NCBI RefSeq assembly: GCF_032062135.1
Contig: NC_092859.1
Location: 125,090,033 to 125,154,032, forward strand
Length of the DNA stretch: 64,000 bases
Reading direction: 5' to 3'
DNA from: Pyxicephalus adspersus
Lineage: Eukaryota > Chordata > Amphibia > Anura > Pyxicephalidae
Numbering within the stretch: the stretch's first letter is position 1; every line of letters begins with the position of its first letter. The translations under genes and the position numbers were made by a program. The notes under the pieces are model-generated. The model saw nothing but the letters and a program-made list of their open reading frames with translations. It made no database searches and was not told the DNA's origin. Shown piece after piece: positions 34,880 to 47,279 of the stretch.

Positions 34880-37140
34880 GAGGATGATTTTCATAATCCA
34901 TGGTAGTCAGATATCTTCAAACATTTTCATGGAATTGGATAAGAGTGTGTTTTTCATTCAAGTCATTGTGTTTTTCATTCAAGTCATTGTGCAGGAGACC
35001 CATCTCTTAATCTCAGGATAGTTTATACAGGGAGAAAGCCACGCACTAGCAATACATTATTTAGCAGCTGTTAGGATATGTTCCATGAGACTAAATTGAG
35101 CTACAGATAAAGAAGGACGTCTGCAGTGAAGCAAAGCTGTGAGGGGATCTCTCGGGATCTGCATACCAAAAAGTGCAGTAAATAGACGGTAAACTTTTGT
35201 CCAGAATGAATGTGCCACCGGGCATTCCCACCAGACATTCCCATGTAAAAAACTACCCATATGAGTACAGCCATGGAAACTGAAGGGAGAACATTCAGGG
35301 ATGCATTTCGACAGACAAGTAGGGACCATATACCATCTAGATAGCACAAGCAGGACTCTCGAGCACACATTAGGGGAGCAACGTCTACAGGAACCCCAAT
35401 TTTGGGATCATATTGAATATCAATTCACAATCTAAGTCCCGCTCCCAACGTATTACGTAAGAAGACGATGAAGAGAGTTTAGAGTGAAGTAGGGAAGAAT
35501 AGAGAGAAGAGATAATGCCCTTTGCATGAGGGTTAGATTGACAGAGATGTTCGAAAGAAGTCATTATAATATGTTGGCGCTATATAAATCCTGTTTATTA
35601 TTATTATTATTAATAATAATAATAATAATAATATTATTAATAATTGTAGTAGAATGAGCTGAGCAGGCCCGGAGGTATTCGACATAGAGTGAGTTTCTTG
35701 GAGTTGAGAAAACATTATGCCATCATGGGATCGAAATATATAGACATGAGATAGACCTTTAGACAACCAGGAAGTAAAGGATGAATGGAAGAGGAGACCA
35801 AGGAGAGTGCTGGGTTATTAAGAAGAGTGAGCAGGAGTCAGGGAGCCGACAGGAGACAGGGACTGCCAGTCCGGCTTTAGAATGGGGATGATAAGATGTG
35901 GTTTGAGATATTTGAGGGCAAGCTCCAGCCCAGATAAAGAAAAATACTATTGGCTGAAGAGCCTGGAGAGTTTTGAGTGGGATATAAATCAAAAGGACAT
36001 ACAAAAGATAAACCAGTTTGGGGAGGAAGTTCATTATCCTCATATGCTTTCTTTCTTTTTATTTACTTTGTGAATTTGTTTACCATTTTGTATTTTTGTG
36101 TGACTTGAATAAATACTTTTTATTTATTGAGAGTAGACTTCTCCAGCACACAAATTTTATTCAATAAAACATTTCTTCTGAAGGATACTATTTTTATCAC
36201 AGCAGGGGACATAAGGCCAAAATCCCACATATGAAGAGTGTAGAACAAATAGGGCCATCTGAATGTCCAATGATAGTAATATAGCTGGACAACCTTGGCT
36301 CTCCTGGTGACAACTCCCCTGAGGCTTGTCTCTCTATCAGGACTGGGTCTATTATGAAAATGGAGGGATCTGACATTGAGATGTTTTTTTCAAATTCTTC
36401 CTTATGAGCAGAGGAAAGGGTAGAGAGACTGAGATTTGAAAAAATGGAAATCATTAGGAGAAAAGGAGGAAGATGATTCATAAAGGCGGGATAAATGAGT
36501 ATAAAAAAGTATCTACTATCTTAGAAGGGATAATAGTGAGAGAGCCATCCGAAGTGTGTAACCTAATAGGGGGAGTGGAGGAATCCAAGCATCTGAGCTT
36601 TTTAGATAACATAGAATCTGGTTTCTCTTTGTGTAAGGACAATTTGTGGGCTTCCCTGGACAACTGTGCCACTGTCTGAGAGGTTATAAAGATTTAATCT
36701 GTAAAAAAAATGGGAAAGGAAACCAGATAAAGTATGATGTTGGAAAAGGTATTAATGGAGGTCCACATATGGTTAAAACATAGTAATTCAGCATCTTGTA
36801 GTGATGGATGATGATAATTCCCTTTTGCAGTTGGCATCGTAAGGAAATCCAGTAGACACAGACTTCTATTTTGTAGAGGGGCCAGAGTAGAATCAAAAGT
36901 CCTTGAAAAAATAAAACAAAACAGAAGAAAAGTACTATATAATTAGAGGGGGAGTTAAGAAATAAAGATATCGTTCTAAGGAGAACACAATAAGTCCAAC
37001 AGTTGCGAAGAGTCACAGAAAATAAGACAGGGACAAATACTATAGTAACTTCAATCCAGAGTTTTCTTTGCTACAGACGAAGAAGAAGATGTTCTCTGTG
37101 GTTGAAGGAAATGGCCAATTGGAAGGAAAAAGGACTAAAC
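34880..37140 (-). pseudogene. L1 ORF2 pseudogene fragments (copy C)
   Basis: Recognisable minus-strand parts, from 5' to 3': a low-similarity region (37140-36040) with pieces such as PSKIVDTFL in broken frames; then MRIMNFLPKLVYLLYVLLI and FIWAGACPQIS (about 36040-35930), the post-RT segment of L1 proteins; then FLHGNVWWECPVAHSFWTKV (about 35250-35190), the C-terminal Cys/His-Trp region; and EHILTAAK with EIKRWV further on (about 35070-34990). No RT active site was found. Stops and frameshifts are frequent. Confidence 0.72.
35563..35645 (+). repeat. SINE tail fragment inserted in L1
   Basis: ATATGTTGGCGCTATATAAAT followed by a (TTA/TAA)n run, the 3' tail of the SINE family at 1525. It interrupts the L1 copy C ORF2 remnant, so it is younger than that LINE, or expanded within it. 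Confidence 0.75.
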
Positions 37141-37962
37141 GAAATCCTGAAAGAATAGAAGCAGCAACATCTGGTGTGGTCCAAGAATAGGACTTGCCTT
37201 ACGAAAAAAGCAAGTAAAATGGGAAGCCCCATTTGTATGGTATACGGTGATGGATCAATATATCCAAATAAGGCTTCAAAGATTTACGTTTAGCTATGGT
37301 GGATGGGGCAATATCCACAAATATTTGGTATTTGCATCCTTGAAAGATCTAAGGAGCTCTAGGCTTACGTTCTGGCTGCCAGAAGAAGGCTTTCCCTAGT
37401 CCGGAAATATAAAAACTTCACCAAGTTGTACCTAGGTGGTGCTCTAGGTTTGGGTTGTGTAAAAGCTTTGTGCACCCTCTCTATTTCCAATCTGTCAACT
37501 GGTAGTCAGTTGCCAACTCTTGGAATAAGGCCTGAGGCGTGGCCTGTACATCAACTACATGTTTTGGGATTCCCCTAATACGAAGGTTCAGGCGCCTAGA
37601 TCTGCTTTTGAGATTGTCCATTTTGTCAGTTGGAGTTTGGTTTTCCTCTCTAAGGGAATCCAGATTAGTGGTTAGTGAGGACATGCAGTTTGAAAGCATC
37701 TCACAGCGGTCTTCAAGGGCCAAGGTGCATATTGCTATTGATCTCCTTGGAGAGGCAGTCAGTGGTCTAATGAGAAGTTTTATTAAGAGACTTACAGGGC
37801 ATAGCATCGATTTGGGACAATAGTGAAGCATTAGGATCCTGTGAGAGAGGAGAAGGAGAGATTGCATCCACTTCAATATATAGACCAAGAATGGCTCCTG
37901 TCAGGTGGCGCTATTTTAGATTTCCCTTTGGCAAGAACCTCGGCTGTTGGGAGCATCTTCAT
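37140..37962 (-). pseudogene. L1 ORF1 pseudogene (copy C)
   Basis: A start codon at 37962 gives MKMLPTAEVLAKGKSKIAPP. After breaks, an open stretch (about 37840-37490) reads CEMLSNCMSSLTTNLDSL, a coiled-coil-like segment, then LNLRIRGIPK, the start of the ORF1 RNA-binding domain. ERVHKAFTQPKPRAPPR (about 37480-37430) and IPYKWGFPF (about 37240-37210) complete the C-terminal domain in other frames. ORF1 proteins bind L1 RNA as trimers. Several stops and frameshifts make this copy inactive. Confidence 0.82.
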
Positions 37963-37990
37963 AGTAGTTATTTGCTTCACCAGTTCTGGC

Positions 37991-39084
37991 ATACTATTTT
38001 ATACATTATGTTTTGAGATAAATGATTATTCTTTGTCACCCTTTCTGTAACTTGTCCTTGTGGTAATTCTTTATGGATCAATAGCATTGTGCACATGAGA
38101 AACCCATAGCGATTATTATAACCAATAGGTTAATCATTTTTCAAAAAATATTGTACCTGATAGAATCCTATGAGGATATCAGTGTAAAAGATGCTGTACA
38201 CTAAATGAGACCTGGACAAAACCCAATTCAAAATAATTCAAATCCATACCTCCACGGCTGAATACCTAATCCATACCTCCACACTGGTCACAAGTGTGGT
38301 CTTTGGGGAACCAAAGTAACACGTTTTCTATAGGATGACCTCAGGTCTCAAAGCTGTGGAATTGTATGTTTTTTTTTTTAATTAAAAGAGATTTTAGTAA
38401 TCCTAATAAACTAAAGTCTCCTGGTTATGCCTAGTCAGTTCTCGGTCTTCCCCAAACAACGTACGTATTCTCACATTGGAATGAACACATACATGTTTAT
38501 TACTTTGTCAAAAAGTAATAATGAGGAGTTGGATTTCTACTGTTCCCTCATTATTGCCGCACATAACATTTATAACTACACTGATGGGGAAAGGAAAATT
38601 TCACAGCAAGACATAACCGAGACTGGTGAATTTCCTATAACAGGTGAATTTTTGATAAATCATTCAACAAGCAGGATCTCCATGACAAACTCTTTTTGAT
38701 GCACAAAGTGGTACACTATAGAACATCCTCACCTTTTATATTTAAATATATTTTATATTTAAATAATAGAACACACACATTTGGTATTCTCTAATTCTGA
38801 AATATAACTACATTACTTCATCTATACCTTGAAATATTGCAGATACTGGTATATTTGAACCTACACATATGTCTCACTTTATCTTTTACTATACTTTAAA
38901 CCCACTGGGGATAAGCAAAAAAAGTATTGGCTTCGTTACTTCAAGATCGAAATTGACTTTCAAGGTTGAAATGAAAAACTTGAACGTCACATTTAAAAAA
39001 TAATTTTCAAATAAATTGCAAAACTTCTAAACATATTATTCTCAACAAATTTGCTAAAAATGCCTGGGTTCCTGGGAAAAAAAT
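37991..39084. other. spacer between two head-to-head L1 copies
   Basis: About 1.1 kb of AT-rich DNA with no recognised gene. Confidence 0.5.
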
Positions 39085-39850
39085 GTTTAAGAAAAAAAAT
39101 TTGACTTTCGGGGGCGGAACTATCACTGATCTTAGCTTAGCTCCAACGGGACCTGCCGTTATCCACATCCATCGGCAGCGGGGAGGCTTGTTTTTGCATC
39201 CAGCTGCCGTCCGTGTTTCTTCACCAGTGGTACTGGCAGGATCCCTTGGCAGTGCTCGTGAGGCAACTGTGACTAAGCGGCGGCCATATTGGCCACATGG
39301 CTGGAGCACTTGATTGATTCCTAATAATAAGTACCCTACTGTGGCTGTTTCCTACAACCCTGCTCAATCTCTCTTACAATCTGATGGATTGGGGACATGC
39401 TCACTTCTCTTTACCCCTGCATGAGAAGTGCTGCCTGAAATACTAGCCTGCTTTGTACTGAGGAAATACAAGTCCCATAGAGAAACCAGCTGGATTAGGT
39501 TTCCCACACTCTGCCACTGGATTTTGTTGCTGCTAACAATACTCCTGCTGGAAGGGTGGTTTTATTTTGTCATCACTCCTTGCTGTGTGCTTATGGTCTG
39601 GCTAAGTATTATTTAGTGCTTGATCTCCTATACAAACATAAGCCTTCCCTTAACACCTTCATGCATTATCCCACATACAAAGTGGCGCTGTACTTTTTCA
39701 CAGTGGGCTCACTGTTGATATCTGTTAATAGACTGGGTGCTGCTGAATTTTAATAACCCCTCGGCTTTTTACTGCATTTGCCACGGTGAAACTCTCATTT
39801 CATAATCCCCCTGGGAAATGTACAAATATATTACACACTCTACCCCTGGC
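39085..39850 (+). promoter_or_regulatory. L1 copy D 5' untranslated region
   Basis: GC-rich block at 39100-39305 preceding ORF1, unlike the AT-rich flanks. It contains GCGGCCATATTGG (39279-39291), which fits a YY1-type CCAT core; YY1 sites are known in mammalian L1 promoters. That functional reading is inference. Confidence 0.55.
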
Positions 39851-40744
39851 ATGATGGGCAGGCAAAACAAATCAAAGGGTATAGCACGTGAACACAGCAT
39901 GGCTGCTAACTCTCCTGCACGGTCCCAGGGGGGACAAGACCCACCTTTACCACCCACAGATATGTCCCAATCACAGGACATACCTTCCAGATCACAAACA
40001 CCTGTCTCCTGTACAGCACAGGAGTTCTATAACCTACTACTTTCTTACTTTGATACAAAATTTAACACTCTGCAAACCACGCTTGATGCAACCTTACAAG
40101 GGATATCCAGCAACACTTCCCGTGTATCTGAACTAGACCAAAGAATGAGTGACCTAGAGGATCAAGTCCTGCAACAGCAATCAACAATCACCATCCAATC
40201 CACCCAGCTGGCTTCACTTAATGAAAAGTATGAGGATCTAGAGAACAGAAACTGGCATTCTAACTTGTGGTTCTTGAGAATTCCAGAGACTCATAAATAC
40301 CCAGATCTCTTGAAATGTATAACTGTCGATTTATTGCATGCTCTTCATTTGGAACTCTTGTCGTCCTGCATGATTGAATGGGTGCACCGTATTGGCCCTG
40401 GGGATCGTATCTCTAATGTCAAGCCACATGCAAAAGTTTTTCATTACTTGGATAGAGAACACATCTTGTCTACCTATAAGAAACCAGGTCCCGTACAAGT
40501 CAACGGTTACAAGATCCTTTTTTTTCAGGATTTTTCTGCTGCAGTTACTCAACAATGACGAGCCTTTTCTCCCGCCTCCATGTTCCCCATTGAACAGAAA
40601 ATACTCTTTGCCTTGTTATACCCAGCAAAACTCAAAGTCTCAATCACCGGTTTTTACCTACTATTAGATGACCTGGAATCTGCCCTATATCATTTGCACG
40701 AAGCCCTAACATCACACAACACAGATGGGTCTCCTGGAGTGTAG
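39851..40744 (+). pseudogene. L1 ORF1 (copy D), one nonsense codon
   Basis: 298 codons from MMGRQNKSKG at 39851 to the TAG at 40742-40744. The frame is intact except for a TGA at 40556-40558, between TQQ and RAFSP; CGA to TGA is the simple explanation. Order: a polar, Ser/Pro/Gln-rich N-terminus; a coiled coil of heptad type (about residues 55-130: ISSNTSRVSELDQRMSDLED, SLNEKYEDLENRN); an RNA-binding domain with LWFLRIPE and VHRIGP; then a C-terminal domain with KILFFQDFS and MFPIEQKILFALLYPAKLKV. This matches L1 ORF1p, an RNA chaperone of the LINE ribonucleoprotein. It is the best-preserved reading frame in the window. The start could also be the next ATG. Confidence 0.88.
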
Positions 40745-41134
40745 CTAATCTCCTGTATACTTGGGAAACACGATTGAGACTGTCTATTATTCTTACGGTT
40801 TAAAATGTGGTTCACATTGAAATGGTAAAGGGTAGAAATGTGTATTGTTGTTAATATCGCTATATACCACACTCAGCAAACATGTTTGCAATTGGTTTAC
40901 AGATGGTTCAAGTTTGGTGCCTTCCCTTATACAGGGAATGAAAATTTTTTATGACTATTTTTTGTAGGAAAAAAATTAAGGTTTACAGTATACTCTGTTT
41001 GGCCATTTAATGGTCAACCTTTGCATTCTAACATGTGGATACACTCTACTGCGATTCAGTTTTTGATCTGGTTTTCCTACTTAAATTGTAAAGTTTTTTT
41101 TTTTATTATGAGAAGGGTGGTCTGGGAGTACAAC

Positions 41135-42590
41135 ATGATGGCTACCACGACTGCATGTGATCGCCTTGTGACGGCTCAAAGAGAACTCACTAATATTACT
41201 TGGAATGTGGAGGGTCTTAATCACCATATCAAGAGGCGTAAGGTGACTTCACACTTGCGTTCTCTCTGCTCTAATATTGCTATGCTGCAGGAAACTCACC
41301 TCAAGAGTGGGAATACATTACGTCTCGCCGGATCTTGGGTGGGTGAGGTGATTGCGTCCTCCTACTCCAAAAAAAAGAGGGGGGTCCCTGACTTATCAGC
41401 TGGTTGATGTGCAAATAGACCTGAATTCACAATTTTTGCTAGTAAAGGTTATGATTAAAGGTACCACTTACTCAATCCTTAACATTTATGCTCCCAACGG
41501 TCCTAATGCCCACTTTTTGCTTCAAATAAAGGAATTACGCTTATCTGGGGACTACCCAAATCTAATTATCAGAGAGGATTTTAATTTGGCCCCTGATCTA
41601 TATGTGGATGGATCTGAATCACACAGGACCCCCAGTTCCAGGGTATTGAGTGACCTCACAGAATCATTAGCCCTCCTAGACCCCCGGAGGATGCATAACC
41701 CTACGCAGTAGTACTCCTGTTGGTCCAAAGTCTATAAAACGTTCCTCCATATTGATTTTTTCCTGACCCTAGATACACTTTTTCATAAAATTTCTGACAT
41801 TGTGTATCATTCAATCTTCTTATCTGACCACGCCCCAATATCTATGAAGATTGAGTTAATACATCCACTCTTTCATACTCCTAGATGCCGCTTCCCTTCA
41901 TATTTGGCATCGTCTCCCGAGTTTCAGTCATTTTTAGTCACATCTTGGGCTAATTTTTAAGATGATATTTTTCAACATTGGGATGCCCCAGTGCTCCTAT
42001 AGGAAACCAGAAAAGCGGTTATGAGAGGTATCAATACTTCTTACATAACTAGACAAAAATCAAAAAACAAAAAACTATGTAAATCATTATATGATAATTT
42101 TGCGGCTGCTCATAGAGCACATGTACAAAACCCCATTGACATAACCAGACAGGCCTTGTTACAGGCAGCAATGGTTTCAGATAACCACTTGCATGCCATT
42201 GCTCTCCTTCGAGCACGCCGCACCAAATACCATTTTTACCGTTTACCGGAAATAAAACGGGCTCGCTTCTGGCTACATTGGCTACGCCTCAGTCTCCTAA
42301 CGTTCTATTAATAACTTAAGAGATCATTTGGGTATTAAAAGACACAAACAGGAGGAAATCATTCATATTTTTGAATCATTTTACAAACAGATCTTTTCTG
42401 CATCATCCTTCTCTGACACTGATATTTCAGAGTTTTTACAATGCACTGATTTACCTATGTTGTCTATGGCCCAACAAGAGCAATTAAACACCCCCATTCA
42501 GATTGAGAAAATTGTGAGAGCTATTAAAACCCTTCCTCTTGGCAAAACCCCAGGTCCAGATGGCTTGCCTGCAGAATTTTTCAAACCACC
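41135..42590 (+). pseudogene. L1 ORF2 pseudogene, endonuclease and RT start (copy D)
   Basis: Starts at MMATTTACDRL. An APE-type endonuclease follows: LTNITWNVEGLNHH, IAMLQETHLKSGN (the catalytic E in QETH), then a frameshift at an A/G run near 41375-41385. In the next frame are NIYAPNGPN, REDFNLAP (GDFN-like, with ED), a TAG at 41709-41711, HIDFFLT and LSDHAPIS, the last motif of the fold. After more breaks, HIFESFYKQIF and TLPLGKTPGPDGLPAEFF (about 42350-42590) open the RT domain, where the copy ends. The normal role is target nicking and reverse transcription; this copy cannot do either. Confidence 0.87.
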
Positions 42591-45284
42591 ATCCCTCTCC
42601 ATTATTGTTGGAAATATACATTGGCATTCTGGAAAATAATTATAAAAATTGTAAAAGATTCTAAGGTATATAGGTGTCAGAGTGCAATTTTTTAGCATGC
42701 AATGGTAATTGTAATCAGCATTTCACTCAGATATAAATGATCATCCCAGTACCGCAAACTTTTTAACCCCCTACTGACAGAACTGACCTGATTGGCCAAA
42801 AAAACAGAGGGAAAAGAGTTCCCCCCACCTGCCTTCAACAGTAGGAAAAACAATTTCGGGACAGAGGATTCATCCCCACAGCATGACCTCAATGTTGATG
42901 GGGTCTGTGGGCAAGGGGTTATTGGAATCTCGTAGTTTCCTTTATTGAAGTCCCCACCTGGATACCCAAATCCATTTTACGTAATGAGTACAGAGGTACA
43001 CTCCCAGAATAGATTAATTCAAGCATAGAAATAAAAACAAAACAAAATAAAAATATATAATATTTAATTGATATTTACCTTTGCATGGTCTGTTAATGTC
43101 CAAAGAAAAGCTCCCACGATGTCCCACCGTGATCCATCAATAGCTCCTATCACATAATGAGAAGAGCTCCTATAGGTCTATTTATAAAGCTTCGACATTA
43201 ACCAAAATTTCTCTGGTGGATAATCAATCACTGCCATTAAAAACAAAAAGACCTAGAAGATTCTCTACAGGGAAATTTTTGGTGAATGTCGGGTCCACTG
43301 ATACCTTTGACAGATTGTACAAGAATTTATCAGTGACTAATACACAGGGATTTTCCAGCACTAGTAGGATTCCTATAACTACTAATAGAATTCATTAACA
43401 GATTCTTGGAGGTAGGACCTGAAGCTCAGAATATTTTTGTCATCAAGAGAACTCTATTTTACTTGTCAATACTGCTGCAATTTTGTGGTATGGAGAATGG
43501 CTTTGTAAAGTACATGCAAGAGCTTTCAATCCTTTCAGTGCAGCTTTTCAAAAATGATGTCCTACATTTTCCATTAACCATGAATGAACACTATGCCACT
43601 CACCATGTTATCACCATTACAGCTTAACTTCTTTTTTTATTTCTTATCTCCTCAGTGCAGCAGCAGAAAATGCAAACTGTACAGACTTTTCTGGTTTATT
43701 TGTTCAGCTACTCACTCAACTAATTTATATTAGCAACAAAAGTGTATTGGTATATAAATAGAATATGGAGGCTTATTAAAATGAAACACTTCAAAAAGCA
43801 TGTTCCTGTGTTAAATTGCTTGATTTTACATCAGGAACGACTTGAAGGTTTCACAGTTAATTTGGAATTGTGCATCAAAATGAAACAAAACATGTTTTGT
43901 GCAATCTGTAGATTGTCAAGCCACATATAGACCTCAGAATTCAGATGTTCAGGATGAGCCTGACTGCCTGTCTTGAGCGACAAACAGCTAGTGTGTATGT
44001 AGCTTTAGGGAAAGTAGTATTTCTCCTTAACCTATATGCTGGAAGAAAGAATTAGACTAAAACAATTATTGGGCTAAACTTCAAAATATGTCCTGAACTA
44101 GAAACTTTACAATTTTTCTATGTGAAAAAAAACAAAATACAATAACAACAAAAAATAACTTTAAATATGCAAAATAACCAAAATGTAGGGGGTCTGTAAG
44201 GGTTGACTTTGTTGTAGAAGGTTTAATATAAAGCTTCTCTTTGAGTGGATAAACAGAAACCTTTAACAATCTGAATAAACCACCATTTTCCAGAAATAGA
44301 AGTTTGATCTTTGTAATAAATTATATTTAAAAATTAGCAATAGAGGAATTTTTATGATATAGGGCTTTCTATACACAAGTTTTAGACTCGGAAACAAGTC
44401 TAATGCAACTACAGGTAAACATTCTTTTAGCCATGCACAGTGAAAAATGGATTGCTTTAAACAGAGGGCAACTATGCATTTACATTTTATTCACATCACA
44501 TTACCTTTGACATGTATAGAAGAATAAAAGTGGTTAAGATGCAGCAGAATTGAGCATACTGCATTTATAAAATACTTATGGAAGAAATAACAGTATCCAA
44601 GTCAATTCTTTTACATTCCAGAACCTTCAGAAATGTTTCATGAATAAATATTAGCGGTAAAATAGGTATAACCCTATACTCAAGGCCTTAGGGGAGTCAA
44701 GTTGAGAAGCAAAGCTATTTAACGGCTGGGTAATGGTACATTCTTTTTCTTACTCTTTCTTTATTATCTCCAGCCTTTTGTTCATGTTTACCTTATATAT
44801 AAGCTGGTCAGGCCATTCCTCCACTGTGAAATGCACATACCATTGTTGAGCCTGCTGAGAAATCTAGCTTGTACACCTCTTCGGCTCTGTTCATTCACAA
44901 TACATGACAGAGTGCTCTGCTCTTTAGTGGTGGAAACATGCCGTGCCATAGGATACTCAGTGTTGACCTTATTCAGTGTTATTTTTTGCAGTGCCTTAAT
45001 AATGCTCTTTGATGCTGTTACTATAGTTAGGGCAGTCAAAAATTTCCCTAGTTGTCCTTGTTTCTAATATAATTAGGTATGTCAGATTTGTTTTTAGATA
45101 TTATTTACATTGGAACTTTTTCCTATTGAACATCTAGTTAAATGTATTGAAACTAAAATATAGTACAATTTCAAAGCAGATAAAAAGGCATATAAAAATA
45201 AAAAAATATGTATGTTAAAAAAATACAAATCTTCACAAAAGCTTGTGTCCCACTTACTTCTTCCTCACTAAAGAGCAGGCGTCT
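42591..45284. other. intergenic, possible old repeats
   Basis: No gene was recognised. 42690-43020 and 43105-43400 have repeat-like texture ('ggtctatttataaagcttc') but no second copy here. The remainder is AT-rich. Confidence 0.45.
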
Positions 45285-46075
45285 CTCTCCTGCGCATGCG
45301 GGCAGTTCTGATGCTGGTTGTGCCTTTGTTTCTAAGCTTTATCAATTCCGCCCAATCCGTTGGCCAATCAGAAAATAGCCCCTTGATCAGCCCTGGCTTT
45401 TTAGCTAGCACACAGACTGCACTCTGTGTTCATGCAACAAGTCTTCACTCGTGCTAAGCCCCTAGTTCTGTGCTAGTTCCTGTACACCTGCTGCTTGATC
45501 CAGTGTTTCCTGTGTCCAGCTCCTGTGTTAACCCCTCATTGTCCAGTTTGTTGGTTCCCAGACAATTTCCCTGTGCTGTTCCAGTGTTCCTGTCTGTCTG
45601 TGGATATCCCTGAGTCACCTGTGCCTCCTGTTGCTTCCAGTGTCTCTTGTGTTCCCTGTGCCTGTAGTGGCCCCTGTGTCATTGCTGTCTGTCCCCTGGA
45701 TCCCTGGCAATTGACCCCCTGCGCGTGACCTGACCTCTCTTGCTTGCTGCCTGCCTCAACCCCGGCTTTCCTTGACTATCCTTCTGTGTTGTGATTTGGT
45801 ACTGTGTCTTGCCCACCATGGTGTGCTCAAGGACTGAAATCTGGCAGTAACCAGCGGCGCAACATCCTCACCATCAGAGGCTCTGGATGGGCACTACGGC
45901 TTGGACTTGCTTAGACTCTGGGCCTTGGCCCTTCTCAGGGCTCACACCACCACTGTGCAAGCTGTAGTGCCCCCTAGTGGTCCTGTCTCTCTGTGCAAGA
46001 CAGCTTGACCAAGGTTCCCTAAAACCATCCCATCTAGTATGTAGCATAAGGTATGTCTCAAGCACCACAAGGGAT
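45285..46075 (+). repeat. promoter-like dispersed repeat, possibly LTR
   Basis: Contains TGCGCATGCG (45291-45300), matching an NRF-1 site, then two CCAAT motifs (about 45352-45356 and 45364-45368), a long C/T-rich tract with repeated CCTGTGT-type words (45480-45790), and a final segment with 'gtagtgccccctagtggtc'. The make-up resembles a retroelement LTR or a retroposed promoter. No second LTR and no coding region are visible, so the class is open. Confidence 0.45.
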
Positions 46076-46138
46076 TACTTATTCAAGAAGCACCATAAAT
46101 CAAAAATATTTCACCAGCTTTAATTATGTAAGTCACTG

Positions 46139-46355
46139 GGCCTGATTTATTAAAGCTCTCCAAGGCAGGAGAGAAAAAACTTTATTCAGTGAAGCTGGGT
46201 GATACAGCAAATCTGGAATAGATTTCTTAAAACCTACTTGCTATTTGTTAGCAAATGTTCAATTCTGGACCAGATTTCAGGTTTGCTAGGTCACCCAGGT
46301 TCACTGATGAAAGTGTATCCTCTACAGCCTTGGAGAGCTTTATTAAATCAGGCCC
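46139..46355. repeat. palindromic MITE, copy 5 (best preserved)
   Basis: Begins GGCCTGATTTATTAAAGCTC and ends AGAGCTTTATTAAATCAGGCC. The inner arms pair throughout except for the spacer 'ttagcaaatgttcaattct'. Among the six copies this one shows the full palindrome most clearly. Confidence 0.9.
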
Positions 46356-46895
46356 ATTGTCAAAACACACTGAAAGCAACATTACCCAACCACTTAGCTT
46401 TTTTAAAAGCCAGTTAACCAAAAAGAACTATTCATAATAAAACACTGCTCACCCACAAAGGCCAACAACCCCCCTAATAAAGTTCATTCCATGACAGGAG
46501 GGGGGGGGGACTCATAACTTGTAGATAAAACTGCTTGACTCTTCCTACATTATTATTGTTATTTACATAGCCAGCAGTTGCAGGTGTTGTTCTGAAATAG
46601 TCCCATACCTGGCACAATACTCCATATGTAGAGGTACACTCCCCTGCAACCGTGGGGTAGGCAGGAACGCAGTGCAGCCACAAGACAAGTCAGCTATATT
46701 CAGAAGCAGATGATGCAATTTCCTCTAATAGACTATGGTGGAGCACAGCACAAGATCCTGGACAAAAAAAAGGACCTCCCAACAAAAACAAGTAATTGTA
46801 AAGTGTAATTTCTGTTCAGAACTCATGGGTGACAATCTTATATTCAAGACACTTTAAAGTAAGATCACACGTTCTGATGCTTTTAAGTAGCCTCT
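46356..46895. other. intergenic, nothing recognised
   Basis: No gene was recognised. A G run lies at about 46500-46509. Confidence 0.4.
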
Positions 46896-47278
46896 GTCAG
46901 GCCCTGCTCAGTACCAGTATTCTCCAGACACCAGTCCCCCAATCTAACGCCGCAGTCTTCACCTATAGCACCCCCCACTCAGCCTCAGGAGACTGGTTGC
47001 GTCTCCCAGCATTCGGCTGCCCCCAGGACTTAGTGTGCAAGGGATGGTGTCTGGGGATAAGCCAGCAGCTGACCAGGAGCCCAACAATACACCGTACAGA
47101 ACTACCAGGGAATCCAGAAACAAACAGAAGTCAAACACAAGAGATCAGTCCACCAAACGAGGTACAAAAGAAAAGGCACAAGCAGAGTTGGGGTCACAGG
47201 CAAAGGTCGGTCCAGGCTGAGTTCAAGCGAATTGTCAGGAACAGGCAAAGGTCGGCAACAAAAAAACTCTCAGAGTTT
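46896..47278 (+). repeat. unclassified dispersed repeat, copy 1
   Basis: Closely similar to the reverse complement of 57855-58236. Shared blocks include 'accagtcccccaatctaac', 'gatcagtccaccaaa', 'aaaaggcacaag' and 'aaggtcggtccaggct'. Reading frames in both copies are open for 60-95 codons but not conserved in start or stop. Probably part of an LTR or internal region of a retroelement. Confidence 0.75.
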
Positions 47279-47279
47279 C

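Larger units (their letters stand above)
34870..37990 (-). mobile_element. L1-like LINE (copy C), degraded
   Basis: The minus strand holds ORF1, then fragments of ORF2 and its C-terminus, in the L1 order, within about 3.1 kb. A full L1 would need more, so much of EN/RT is deleted or unrecognisable. A SINE tail (35563-35645) is inserted. The 3' part includes a 21-base perfect tandem duplication at about 34949-34990. The 5' end lies near 37990 and the 3' end near 34870. Confidence 0.75.
39085..42590 (+). mobile_element. L1-like LINE (copy D), 3' part missing
   Basis: Begins with a GC-rich 5' untranslated region ('cgggggcggaactatcact') and continues through ORF1, the endonuclease and the start of RT, then stops abruptly just after GKTPGPDGLPAEFFK. 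Everything after the first RT motif is absent. Retaining the 5' end while losing the 3' end is the reverse of normal L1 truncation, so a later deletion or rearrangement is likely. Confidence 0.85.
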
